From Gammaproteobacteria bacterium (lineage in GTDB: Bacteria > Pseudomonadota > Gammaproteobacteria > Pseudomonadales > Litorivicinaceae), in NCBI GenBank assembly GCA_002717305.1, contig PBDH01000032.1:1-28066 (forward strand): a DNA stretch of 28,066 nucleotides. The letters run 5' to 3'. A program made the translations under genes and the position numbers. Below the pieces are notes generated by a model. It ran no database searches. It saw only the letters and a program-made list of their open reading frames with translations, and was not told the DNA's origin. How positions within the stretch are numbered: the stretch's first letter is position 1; the number at the start of each line of letters is the position of its first letter. Below, piece by piece: positions 16,181 through 26,100 of the stretch.

Positions 16181-16744
16181 ATGAAACTACTGATCGACTT
16201 TTTGCCAATCTTGATTTTTTTTGGTGCCTATAAAGCAACTGGTAATCTAATCACAGCCACAACAATATTAATTCCGGTCACTGTAATTCAGGTTACAGCT
16301 GTTTATTTAATCACCAAAAAGCTGGAAAAAATGGCACTCATCACCCTCTCTTTAGTCATTATACTCGGTGGATTAACGATTTTATTGAATGATGGTTGGT
16401 TTATTAAGTGGAAGCCTACAGTTGTGAATTGGTTGTTTGCAGCAACTTTCTTTTGTAGTCATTTCGTAGGTCAGAAACCAATCATTGAGCGTCTTCTAAG
16501 CCAAGCGATCGCGCTCGACTCTAGAAGATGGCTGAAATTGTCGTATGCCTGGATCTTGTTTTTTACGGTCTCTGGAACCTTAAACCTATTTGTGGCGTAT
16601 CAATTTTCCGAGGATGCATGGGTGAATTTTAAATTATTTGGTCAGCTCGGACTGACCGTTATTTTCTTGATCCTACAGGGGGCCTGGATAGCCAAGCATG
16701 GATCAGAGGCATCAATCGAGAGCCAGGAAGAAACAGATGCTTAA
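16181..16744 (+). CDS. yciB: inner-membrane septation protein YciB/IspZ
   Basis: Integral membrane protein of 187 residues (179 in E. coli), with about five hydrophobic segments. The family signature is the opening MKLLIDFLPILIFFGAYK, followed by KKLEKMALITLSLV, ILGGLTILL, WFIKWKPTVVN and VGQKPIIERLL. YciB/IspZ takes part in cell-envelope synthesis and septation in E. coli and Shigella; its biochemical activity is unknown. The ATG has GGAAG 6 nt upstream; an ATG at 16067 is in frame but lacks homology and runs into yciO. The C-terminal tail is acidic. The stop overlaps the SH3-protein start by 8 bp. Confidence 0.93.
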   Translation: MKLLIDFLPILIFFGAYKATGNLITATTILIPVTVIQVTAVYLITKKLEKMALITLSLVIILGGLTILLNDGWFIKWKPTVVNWLFAATFFCSHFVGQKPIIERLLSQAIALDSRRWLKLSYAWILFFTVSGTLNLFVAYQFSEDAWVNFKLFGQLGLTVIFLILQGAWIAKHGSEASIESQEETDA

Positions 16745-17411
16745 ATTTATCGCTGTAAAAAATCGTTATGCGTTGAGTTTAATCGTAACTGTTCCACTGC
16801 TATCGTTCGCGGAGACAGCCTATATAACCGAAAGACTCGAAATTCCCGTTCGCTCTGGGGAATCGCGCGATCATAGAATAATCCGCTATCTTCAAGCTGG
16901 ATCTCAAATTGAGGTTTTAAAAACATACGAATCAGGCTATTCACACATCAAGGATGAGAGAGGTCTTGAAGGCTTTGTATTGGGACGTTACTTGGTGAGC
17001 GAGACCCCTTCGTTTGTTATTGCGGATCGACTCGAAGCCCAGGTTACAGAACAAAAAGAAACCATCAAACGACTACGTCGAGATGTTAATGCTTTGACCA
17101 CGCAAAACAAATCCGCCAGCGCGACCGTTAAAAAAATAAAAGAACAACTTGCCCGAAAAGAAGCTGAATTTAACCAATTTATAGCGACCGCTGGTGACTC
17201 CATCGCATTACGTGACCGCCTCGTTGCACTCGAAACGGAGCGTCAGGTTTTGCTTTCAAATAATGAAACATTGCGCGCGGAAAAATTAGCAGTCGGCGAT
17301 GATTCATCAAAGACATGGTTCGCGTTAGGCGCATTGACACTAGCTGCCGGTTGGATCGTCGGCCTGTTGATGCCTCGAGTTAGGAGATCCCGGGTCGATA
17401 CCACTCTGTGA
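16737..17411 (+). CDS. SH3-domain membrane protein (YgiM/TIGR04211 type)
   Basis: A 224-residue protein with the layout of the YgiM family: signal peptide (about 1-25, cleavage near SFA-ET), bacterial SH3 domain (about 27-90, YITERLEIPVRSG to GFVLGRYL), a charged coiled coil (about 97-186) and one transmembrane helix (about 194-212) followed by an Arg-rich cytoplasmic tip. The SH3 and coiled coil should therefore be in the periplasm, anchored at the C-terminus. The function of this family is not established; bacterial SH3 domains often bind cell-wall peptides. The ATG at 16737 has AGGAAG 6 nt upstream. It overlaps yciB by 8 bp and mnmC by 4 bp, an arrangement unlike the cca neighbourhood of E. 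coli ygiM. Confidence 0.88.
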   Translation: MLKFIAVKNRYALSLIVTVPLLSFAETAYITERLEIPVRSGESRDHRIIRYLQAGSQIEVLKTYESGYSHIKDERGLEGFVLGRYLVSETPSFVIADRLEAQVTEQKETIKRLRRDVNALTTQNKSASATVKKIKEQLARKEAEFNQFIATAGDSIALRDRLVALETERQVLLSNNETLRAEKLAVGDDSSKTWFALGALTLAAGWIVGLLMPRVRRSRVDTTL

Positions 17412-19357
17412 AGCGCTACCCTTATGTAAGCCACGCATCTATCGATGCAGATGATCCATACCGAAACACAACTTTTGACGATTACTATTTTGCCATTTCC
17501 GACCCAATTGGTGAACGTCAATCAGTCTTCATCGACGGTAACTCACTGCCTACACGATTTAGATCATTGCAACCCGGGAGTTTAATTCGTATTGGCGAAA
17601 CAGGCTTCGGTATAGGCTTAACATTCATAGTTGCCTGCATCAATTTCTTGAACGAAGCATCAAGCGGTGCTCGATTGCAATGGATCTCCACAGAACGATT
17701 TCCAGTCAAACCTAGTGACCTAATGCAAAGCATAAAGGCACTTCCATTAAGCGCTGATATGAAACAGATAGCGCACGAGTTAATTGTTGGTTGGCCTGAC
17801 CCCATCCCCACATGTCATCGTCGGTTCTTCAAAGATGGCCGCATCATCTTAGACCTACATTTCAACGATTCAATTGCAGTAGTTAAGAATCTCTCCGGAA
17901 CAATTGACGCTTGGTGCCTTGATGGTTTTGCACCTGACAGGAACCCAGAAATTTGGGAACCTACATTGTTTAAAGCAATCGCGCAAAAATCACATCAAGA
18001 AACTACATTTAGTACGTTTACCGCTGCCCGCAGGGTACGTGATGGATTGATTAGTGCTGGTTTCGAGGTCAGAAAAGTTCCGGGTTTTGCCAAAAAGCGT
18101 GAACGTATTGAAGGGAAATTTACAGGTAATCCAACCGTAAATCCTTGGGCCCCCGCCAGCTCGATTCACTCAAAACATTCAATTGCTATTATTGGTGCCG
18201 GACTCGCGGGCGCCTGGACTGCATATGCCTTCGCGAGACGCAGAATACCTGTCGTAGTCTTTGAACGACAAACTCCAGCATCCGCTGCCTCAGGAAATCC
18301 TCAGGCAATCACCTATGCGAAACTCAGCATAGAGGCCACACCAAACAGTCTGCTCCAAATGCAATCGCTAGCACACTTAAAAAACTGGTTCCAAATGTTC
18401 TCAGCAGATCTTTGGAACCAGAGCGGCGTTGTCTTGCTCGCAAAGAATGACAAAGAGCGATTACACCAAAAGAAGTTAGTTGAAGCTTTACCGAATTCTT
18501 ACCAACTCATGAAGCCAGTTACCCGGCGAGAGGCATCGAATTTGGCAGAGCTCCCCCTTGCACATGGGGGTTTATACTTACCCGATGCCGGCTGGTTAAA
18601 TCCGAGGGGCTGCGTTTGGGAGCTATTAGACCACCCCTTAATCACTGTTATTCCGTATCGACACGTAATTCAGTTTAAACGAATCGAGGAACTGTCTTTG
18701 CTAGAATTTGAGCAAGACACACGTGGAATCCGGCAACATCCATGTGATGCAGTTATCTGGACAAACGCACTGGAAGCTCAAAAGCATGTTCCGATGCCCC
18801 TATTTCTCAAACCTGTCCGCGGACAGATTACCCACATCCAAAGTGGAAGTTACCCCAAAATACCAATTTGTGGCGACGCATATATGGCTCCGCTTAGTCA
18901 TGGGTCAATGACTTTCGGGGCCACTTACACGCCAAACTCAAAAAATGTTACTCCAATATTCGAGGATGATCTCACGAATATTGATACTGTTAACTCATTA
19001 GTGACCACACCAATCTGGGATCGCAGGCATATCGTCGGTAACCGGGTCAGTATCCGCACAACAACACCTGACTACATGCCGGTTGTTGGCCAAGTCGCTG
19101 ATCCTGACATTTGGAAATTTCTGCTAGACAAACTGAAATACGATGCTAACTTTCAACCAACGCAACCACTCCCATTTATTAATGGTCATTATGTTCTAGC
19201 AGGCCTTGGTTCACGCGGTACCCTTACAGGGCCGATTGCTGCGGAACTGCTCGTTAGCCAAATCTTGGGTGAGGTCCTGCCAGTTTCGGAATCTATCAGA
19301 GGCGCCCTCTCACCGGATCGATTTTTCCGTCGAAAGCTCATTCGTGGGCTTAGTTAA
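17408..19357 (+). CDS. mnmC: bifunctional tRNA mnm5s2U34 biosynthesis enzyme MnmC
   Basis: Completes wobble-base modification in tRNAs for Lys, Glu and Gln: the C-terminal oxidoreductase converts cmnm5s2U to nm5s2U and the N-terminal domain methylates it to mnm5s2U. It has 649 residues. The methyltransferase domain (about 1-245) has the SAM motif GETGFGIGL at 63-71 and DAWCLDGFAPDRNPEIW at 167-183. The FAD domain (about 255-649) has GAGLAG at 263-268, ASGNPQA at 294-300, RTTTPDYMPVVG and a C-terminal GLGSRGTLTGP. All blocks match MnmC. The start is GTG, overlapping the SH3 gene stop as GTGA. The 3' end overlaps the opposing lipoprotein gene by 8 bp, so no terminator lies between them. Confidence 0.96.
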   Translation: MKRYPYVSHASIDADDPYRNTTFDDYYFAISDPIGERQSVFIDGNSLPTRFRSLQPGSLIRIGETGFGIGLTFIVACINFLNEASSGARLQWISTERFPVKPSDLMQSIKALPLSADMKQIAHELIVGWPDPIPTCHRRFFKDGRIILDLHFNDSIAVVKNLSGTIDAWCLDGFAPDRNPEIWEPTLFKAIAQKSHQETTFSTFTAARRVRDGLISAGFEVRKVPGFAKKRERIEGKFTGNPTVNPWAPASSIHSKHSIAIIGAGLAGAWTAYAFARRRIPVVVFERQTPASAASGNPQAITYAKLSIEATPNSLLQMQSLAHLKNWFQMFSADLWNQSGVVLLAKNDKERLHQKKLVEALPNSYQLMKPVTRREASNLAELPLAHGGLYLPDAGWLNPRGCVWELLDHPLITVIPYRHVIQFKRIEELSLLEFEQDTRGIRQHPCDAVIWTNALEAQKHVPMPLFLKPVRGQITHIQSGSYPKIPICGDAYMAPLSHGSMTFGATYTPNSKNVTPIFEDDLTNIDTVNSLVTTPIWDRRHIVGNRVSIRTTTPDYMPVVGQVADPDIWKFLLDKLKYDANFQPTQPLPFINGHYVLAGLGSRGTLTGPIAAELLVSQILGEVLPVSESIRGALSPDRFFRRKLIRGLS

Positions 19358-19961
19358 ACGGATTCCACCACGAGCCACTTTTGATTTTGTCACGGCAGCC
19401 ATTAAGCTGGGTGTCATAGGTCTTAGCTGTCTGACTCACTCTCTTCGCGACACCTAGCAACCAACGCTTTGATCTGAATGTGCCACGTTGAAATCCACCG
19501 ACACCCTCGTGATAGGCAAGATAATGACGATACGCATCGGTCTTGGAAATACCAGCGATACGGTTGGCACGATCCACATACCAACCGACAAAATCAGCAG
19601 CATCTCTAAAATTATCCCGTACAGCCAAATATGAATTGGTAGCCTGACGGTAGTCACCCCAGGTTCCATCTTTTGCTTGCGGATAACCGTACGCTGAACT
19701 CGCTCGGGGACCCGGAATAATTCCTAGAATTTTAGTACGTGGTGGCTTCGCATCGGACACAAAAGACGATTCTTGCCGGATAAATGACAAGATAAGCCCC
19801 TCAGACACATTCCAAGAGTCCGAGGCATCGCTAACTGCATCATACCAACCTGGTTTTTCAGCCAACAAATGGCAAGCGTTCTCAGTATTTCTAGGCGGCG
19901 AGACTGCACATCCACTCAAGATACTGATTAGTATCACCGAAACCGAGCGAATCAGCGACAC
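19350..19961 (-). CDS. lipoprotein with lysozyme/SLT-like domain
   Basis: A 203-residue protein. The N-terminal signal ends in the lipobox LSGC (Cys18), so it is a likely envelope lipoprotein. The remainder resembles a lytic-transglycosylase (SLT) fold: ILSFIRQESSF at 58-68 with the probable catalytic Glu64, SSAYGYPQAKDGTW at 88-101, and YLAYHEGVGGF further on. Such enzymes cleave peptidoglycan; activity on this protein is inferred from the motifs. The start is GTG with GGAG 8 nt upstream, and it overlaps the ligA 3' end by 10 bp. It is the last gene of the ccmI-to-ligA run. It is not close enough to any named Mlt to give a symbol. Confidence 0.82.
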   Translation of the reverse strand: MSLIRSVSVILISILSGCAVSPPRNTENACHLLAEKPGWYDAVSDASDSWNVSEGLILSFIRQESSFVSDAKPPRTKILGIIPGPRASSAYGYPQAKDGTWGDYRQATNSYLAVRDNFRDAADFVGWYVDRANRIAGISKTDAYRHYLAYHEGVGGFQRGTFRSKRWLLGVAKRVSQTAKTYDTQLNGCRDKIKSGSWWNPFN

Positions 19962-21964
19962 CCCAAGAGCTCCATGAGACCAACTTCATCGATAATTTCG
20001 ACCCCCAAAGCTTCAGCTTTATCTAGCTTTCCACCGGCACCCAGTCCCACAACCAAAACCGTTGTTTTGGCACTCACTGAACCCACAACCTTTGCACCAA
20101 GAGCGCGCAACTTGTCAGACGCTTCGTCTCTAGTCATCTTTGTTAATGTGCCAGTAAGCACCCAAGTCTGCCCGCTCAGATCTGAATAAGTTGGTCCGAT
20201 ATTAAATTTAGAAAGTGGCCAACGTACTCCCAGCGCCGCAAGATCGGCAATAACTTCGCGATTACGTTCGACTTCAAAAAACGCGCGGACATGCGAGGCC
20301 ACTACTGGACCCACATCCTCAACTTCCATGAGTTCTTCAATCGGTGCATCGATCAACTGATCAATATTATTAAACGTCTGCGCAAGATTTCGCGCAGTGG
20401 CTTCACCAACATCTCGAATTCCAAGCGCATAAAGAAATCGCGCAAAGCTTGTGTCTTTGGAGGAACTAATAGCCTGCACAACATTCTGCGCCGACTTTTT
20501 ACCCATCCGATCCAGTCCCTCTAGTGACTCGGCCGATAGCCGATATAAATCGGCCGGATTTTTCACCCAGTCTCTGTCAATCAAAATCTCAAGCAATCGT
20601 TCGCCGACACCATCAATATCCATCGCTCGCCTCGAGACGAAATGCTTCAAATGCTCCAATCGTTGCGCCTGGCAAATCAAACCTCCCGAGCATCGGATAA
20701 TAGCCTCGCCATCAGCACGCTCAATCGGTGACCGGCAAACGGGACATTCTGTTGGTAACTGAATTGGATCGCCATGCCCATTCCGACGCTCGGTCATTAC
20801 TCGAACAATTTGCGGGATAACATCTCCTGCCCTACGAACCATCACCTGATCGCCCACACGAACGTCTAACCGAGCCACTTCGTCAAAATTGTGTAAGGTC
20901 GCATTAGACACCGTTACCCCACCCAAAAAAATAGGCTCCAACCTCGCTACAGGGGTAACAGCTCCCGTTCGTCCAACCTGAAAATCAATAGCGATGAGAC
21001 GAGTTGAGGCCTCTTGGGCTGGAAATTTCCAAGCAGTCGCAAAACGTGGGGCCCGAGCTACAAAGCCAAGTATCTCTTGCGTATCTAGGTCGTCTACTTT
21101 CACAACCATACCGTCAATTTCATATGGCAGCTGATCTCGTTTTGCTAATAAATCCAAATACACTCGCCCAATCTGATCAGCAGTTGCTTTTACCAAACCC
21201 GGATTCACCGGGATACCAAAAGCCTTCAGGACATCCATCACATCAGAATGGGTGTTACCCAACGGCTCTGAGGTCTCCCCAAACCCGTAGGCATAAAATG
21301 ACAGAGGTCGAGTTGCCACGATTTTTGGATCAAGTTGTCGTAAGCTACCAGCGGCCGCGTTCCTTGGGTTCACAAAGGTCTTTTCAGATAAATCTTGAAG
21401 TCGTTTGTTCATCGCGGTGAACTCTGATTTTTTCATTATTACTTCGCCACGTACCTCCAGCACATTCGGAAAACTTTCATCTTTAAGGGTCAGGGGAATC
21501 GACCGGATCGTTCTCACGTTTTGCGTAACATTTTCACCGGTTTCACCATCGCCACGGGTCGCAGCCATAACTAACTCTCCGTATTCATACCGAATTGACA
21601 GTGCTAATCCATCTAGCTTAGGTTCTGCGGTTAACACAGTTGTATCAACCTTATTAAGTCGGTCCTCGACTCGAGCTACAAATTGCTGAAACTCGTTAGC
21701 GTCAAATACGTTCCCCAAAGACAGCATCGGTACTCGATGTGTGACTTCCTCGAAGCCTAATTCTGATTTCAAACCGACCCGCTGTGTTGGTGAATTTGGT
21801 TCTAGATATTCTGGAAAGTCAGTCTCCAAAACTATCAGGTGTCGCAATAATTGGTCATATTGACCGTCGCCAATCGTCGGTGCGTCAAGCACATGATAGT
21901 TGTAATCGTGAAGCCGTATTTCATGGAGTAATTGATGGATCTGAGTTTTGACATCGGTTGTCAT
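19952..21964 (-). CDS. ligA: NAD+-dependent DNA ligase
   Basis: Seals nicks in replication and repair using NAD+. It has 670 residues (671 in E. coli). The Ia domain with DYNYHVLDAPTIGD is at 20-33, and the adenylation domain has the catalytic Lys116 in AEPKLDGLAL and TRGDGETGENVTQN. An OB fold follows, then a four-Cys zinc finger (CPVC...CSGGLIC), helix-hairpin-helix repeats and a BRCT domain (about 595-670, with WVLTGTLTKMTRDEA). An ATG/ORF extension to 22015 is rejected because the ATG at 21964 overlaps the zipA stop as ATGA and aligns with LigA N-termini. The zipA-ligA pairing is conserved in gammaproteobacteria. Confidence 0.97.
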   Translation of the reverse strand: MTTDVKTQIHQLLHEIRLHDYNYHVLDAPTIGDGQYDQLLRHLIVLETDFPEYLEPNSPTQRVGLKSELGFEEVTHRVPMLSLGNVFDANEFQQFVARVEDRLNKVDTTVLTAEPKLDGLALSIRYEYGELVMAATRGDGETGENVTQNVRTIRSIPLTLKDESFPNVLEVRGEVIMKKSEFTAMNKRLQDLSEKTFVNPRNAAAGSLRQLDPKIVATRPLSFYAYGFGETSEPLGNTHSDVMDVLKAFGIPVNPGLVKATADQIGRVYLDLLAKRDQLPYEIDGMVVKVDDLDTQEILGFVARAPRFATAWKFPAQEASTRLIAIDFQVGRTGAVTPVARLEPIFLGGVTVSNATLHNFDEVARLDVRVGDQVMVRRAGDVIPQIVRVMTERRNGHGDPIQLPTECPVCRSPIERADGEAIIRCSGGLICQAQRLEHLKHFVSRRAMDIDGVGERLLEILIDRDWVKNPADLYRLSAESLEGLDRMGKKSAQNVVQAISSSKDTSFARFLYALGIRDVGEATARNLAQTFNNIDQLIDAPIEELMEVEDVGPVVASHVRAFFEVERNREVIADLAALGVRWPLSKFNIGPTYSDLSGQTWVLTGTLTKMTRDEASDKLRALGAKVVGSVSAKTTVLVVGLGAGGKLDKAEALGVEIIDEVGLMELLGCR

Positions 21965-23127
21965 GAGCGTAACAGTATCTGATGACCAGCCTGAGCCCTG
22001 ACGAAGTCGATCCATTCCTTAGAAATAGGCGTACCTGCTTGATCAAAAACATCGCCACCGATGTCTCTCGCAATCGAGCGTGCCCCAGAAATCATCTCGT
22101 TTACTGCAAATACTGGATCAGTCTGTTTTGACAGCTCAGTAATTAGAAATACCATAGGGGTATCAATTGCCTTTGCATCACACGTAAATGTCCCCGGCTC
22201 AACACCGTTCACCAGCGAAAACAATGGGTTGTCCGTCTCATCGAGAGGAAATCGCTGGTAGACCTGCGCCTCAGTCCGCCGCAGTCCCGCGCGAAGACAG
22301 GCTCTATGAAGGTCTACACCCTCCAAACGAGGTAATCTCCCCGACTTAATTCCCACAAGAATAAGATCGTCCATAACAGTATCGATAGCTGCTTCAGCCG
22401 ACGAATCTGTAATTGTCTCGGTCGGTGAGTCTGCATTCTCTTGTTCTACTGTAAATATTTGCTGCTGCTTGACACGACTGGAATCACGCACACTAAAGTG
22501 ACCAAAAATTCGCCCTAGCCTCGAGCCAAAGAGACTTTCTTCTCTCACTTCATTCATCGGTTGTGTGACCGGACCATCTGCGAGGATTCGCATATCTGCG
22601 TCATGTTCGGTAAAGCTATCGTCGCCCAAAAGAGCCTCTGATTTGTCTTTGTTAGTTTTCACTTCAGCGCCAGATGATTCGTCCCGTGCCGATTCAACGC
22701 GACCAGGAGCGTCCTCGTTAGCCTTGATATCAAATGATTCAGTAGGTACCGGTGACGGATCATTCCCTTCGTACAAGGGATCCGTCCGTGTGTCTAAATC
22801 TGTCGTTCCCATTAAAGTCTGGTGGTCTGCAGACTTCATCGCTTCGGGCTTAATCTCACCCGCCCAAAGGTTAAGTTGATTGGAATCGGACGACTCAAAC
22901 AATGGATCAGCATTCACGCGAGGCTCCAACTCTTCCGGTGTTGCTTTCTTCACTGGCCCTCGATCATTGGCATCCCGTCGCTCAGGCGATTCGGGGGGTG
23001 CTGCCATCAAATCCAGCCTGAGCCCCTCACGTTTATGTTTGAGAGTGCGACGAATGCCGTCAGCCAGCATGCCAACAATTAAGACTGTAGCTAATATCAG
23101 TAGATATTCCCTTAAGCCAAACTCCAT
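21961..23127 (-). CDS. zipA: cell division protein ZipA
   Basis: Anchors FtsZ protofilaments to the inner membrane at the division site. It has 388 residues: an N-terminal transmembrane helix (about 6-24, MEFGLREYLLILATVLIVG), a basic stretch, a long low-complexity linker rich in Asp, Glu, Ser and Pro (about 40-250), and a C-terminal FtsZ-binding domain (about 255-388, from LILVGIKSGRLP to the end). The ATG at 23127 begins right at the membrane helix with AGGG just upstream; a TTG at 23157 in frame is less likely. It begins 7 bp after smc and overlaps ligA, the usual smc-zipA-ligA order. Confidence 0.92.
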   Translation of the reverse strand: MEFGLREYLLILATVLIVGMLADGIRRTLKHKREGLRLDLMAAPPESPERRDANDRGPVKKATPEELEPRVNADPLFESSDSNQLNLWAGEIKPEAMKSADHQTLMGTTDLDTRTDPLYEGNDPSPVPTESFDIKANEDAPGRVESARDESSGAEVKTNKDKSEALLGDDSFTEHDADMRILADGPVTQPMNEVREESLFGSRLGRIFGHFSVRDSSRVKQQQIFTVEQENADSPTETITDSSAEAAIDTVMDDLILVGIKSGRLPRLEGVDLHRACLRAGLRRTEAQVYQRFPLDETDNPLFSLVNGVEPGTFTCDAKAIDTPMVFLITELSKQTDPVFAVNEMISGARSIARDIGGDVFDQAGTPISKEWIDFVRAQAGHQILLRS

Positions 23128-23134
23128 GCGCCCT

Positions 23135-26100
23135 CTATTCGGTGGTGGCCAATTCAACAGCTCGCTCGATATCTACAGACACTAGACGCGAGACTCCAGG
23201 CTCTGACATCGTGACACCCATTAGCTGCTCAGCCCGTTCCATCGAGATTTTGTTGTGTGTGATAAAAATAAATTGTACCTCTTGCGACATATTAGCAACA
23301 GCAGCCGCATAACGCCCAACGTTCGCATCATCTAATGGGGCATCAACTTCGTCTAGAAAACAGAAGGGTGCAGGATTCAACTGAAAAATAGCAAATACCA
23401 AGGACAGCGCAGTTAAGGCTTTCTCACCGCCACTTAATAAATAGATACTTGAGTTCCGCTTACCTGGCGGCCTCGCCATAATTGTTACACCGGTTGATAG
23501 CAGATCCTCGTCAGTTAGCATCAACCAAGCCTCTCCACCGCCAAATAATTTTGGAAAGACTTCACCAAACGATTGGTTAATCGCATCAAATGTCCTCCTA
23601 AATAGTGAGCGCGTCTCTCGATCAATTTTTCGAATAGCATCTTCAAGCGTTTCGAGTGCCTCCCTTAGTTCAGAGTGTTGATGATCCAGCTCAGATTTTC
23701 GCTCCAGTTCGTTCTGATATTCATTTAGGGCAACCAAATTGATTGGACCCAATCGATCGATACGAGTCTTAATCCGATCGAGCTCAGCTTCTGCGTTAGG
23801 TCGATTTTTAAACCGGCTTTCCACTTCAAACAGATCAATTTCTTCCGCATTCCGAGCCTTCAATTCGTCATCTAGCCGGTTTAACTCGATATCAATTGCC
23901 TGCTCTGTTAAGCGAATCTCGCTCATCGCCTGTGATCGTGATTCTCGATCATGCTCAATGGATACACGCTGACCCTCGAGCTTTGTAAGAAGCTGGTCTT
24001 TTTCGCTAAGTATCTGTCGGGCTGTCTGAAGTTCTTGCTCTAGCTTTTGACTTTTAGCTACTGCGGCTTTGAGCTCTTCGTCACTCACCCCGGGACTTTG
24101 CATCAGGCTTGCTGAATCTTGACTAAGTACCTCAAGCTCTCTCTGAAGACCAGACAGCTGGTTCTCGAGGCGCTCTACCTGCTTATCTGATCTGGATTTG
24201 ATTCCCGATAGTCGCTCAATTTCTACGCGCAGGTCGGAGCGCATATTCATTTTTTTATTACGCTCATCACGGAGTCTCCCGAGTTCTGCTTTATGGTTAT
24301 CGAGGGATTGACGCAATGGGTTTATTTGCTCTTGGATCGATTCCTGTAGCCGAATCAGCTCTGATGATCGTCGATCAAGCTCAGAATGCTCTTCCTGCGC
24401 CTGAAGACGCCCATCAAGTAGCGATTGTTTCTCTCGCTCCAACCTTTCACGGCTTGTAGTTATCTCTTGGTCTCTTGCTTCGAGGCCCGCCAGACGGTTG
24501 GACAATTGAACAGATTCTTTTTCAATTGCTTGGAGAAGGTCCGACTTGATTGTAAATTGACCTTGGGCCAAATCTTGTGCATTAAGAGCTTCGCCGAGGC
24601 GTTCCTCTACGTCGTTCGCCTGGCGAGAAATCTCTAGTTGGTTCTGTTCAAGATCAGGTACTCTGGCTTTTAAATCCAATATCCCCGTTGCCCTGCCAAC
24701 GATTCGCTCGACCCATCCCGGACCAAAACGAAGGCCCGATTCCGTATAGGCTTCGTGATTGGTTAATTGGAATGCGCCTACTTTTTTTATTTGCTTAGGC
24801 AGAGCATTTAGATAGTCAAGTGAAACGACACGGAGACCTGAGGGCATATTCTCAAGGGTTAGTGACTCGAAATCTTCCGAAACAAACGCGGCCAGCAACT
24901 CAGGATAGGCTGCCTCAAACGCAGAACGATCTTGTGCTGGTATTTGGATATGCTCGACTACACGTCCAATTATCGACGTCTGCTGGGTCACCCATACACT
25001 GATCTCGTGGCTATCAATCCGCGCCTCAGCCTCGATAATTCGACGGGCCTTATCTAACTCAGCCTCAGCTGTTTGATTAAGTCCCTGTAGGTGTCTTAGT
25101 GATTCTTCCTCATCTAAAACTAGATTCTGACTCTGATCGACCGCGAGCTGAAGTTCAGAAAACTCTATTTTTTCCTTTTCAATGCGTTTAAAAAGCTCTG
25201 ACACCTTCACTCGCATTTCAGATATCAAATTCGGATCGGTATCTATAAGCTCAGATCGGGCTTGATCAATGTCCTGTAATCGTGCTGCCTCGAGACCCTG
25301 CTGGCGATCAAGCCCTTTCTTCGCAGTTTCAAGCCGCGTGAGCTCAGATTCCACTCGGCGAAATTCACTCAATAAGTGACCTAGTTCCAAGTCTAGCGTA
25401 TTAATATCATCTTCACTGTTGCGGATGGAGTACTCGATCGCCTCTAGGTCAGTACCAGTCTTTTCCAGCTCTGGTGACAGAGTTGATTGTCCCTGCGCAG
25501 CAGTAATACCCTCATCACGGTCTGTCACGATCAGTTGTTTAAGACCACTAATTTCCATATCGACGCGCACTCGATTAGCACTGAGCTGCCGAATCTGCTG
25601 CTGATAAGACTCTTTGCTGGTCTCTAGACGCGATAGAGTCGCAGCGTGCGTATAAAAAGCTGTGTTCGCCTCATCAAGTGCCTGATTGGCGTCTTCTCTA
25701 GCTACTTGGGCATCAACACGTGCACGCTCGTTACTCGATAGCGCGCTCGCCAATTGATCCAAGTACTTTTGGCATTCAGACTTCGAGAGTGATACTGATT
25801 GTTGCTTTTCTTTCTGGTCTTGTTGCTGGTACCAAAGAATTAAAGACCCAAGATTCCTAGATTCAGCCTTCAGTGTTTTATAGCGCTCCGCGGCTTCTGC
25901 CTGTCGCTTCAACCGATCTAACTGCCGCCCTAATTCATCTGATAAATCATCTAATCGATCTAGATTCTCCCGAGTTCTAGAGATTCGACTCTCAGTTTCT
26001 CGGCGACGCTCTCTGTATTTCGACACACCTGCTGCTTCTTCAACATAGGTTCTGAGCTCTTCTGGCTTCGCCTCAACAATCCGAGCGATCATGCCCTGCT

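Noticed and set aside
21004..21420. 138-codon plus-strand open frame inside ligA
   Set aside because: Antisense to well-conserved ligA adenylation and OB domains; no recognisable domain and no ribosome site.
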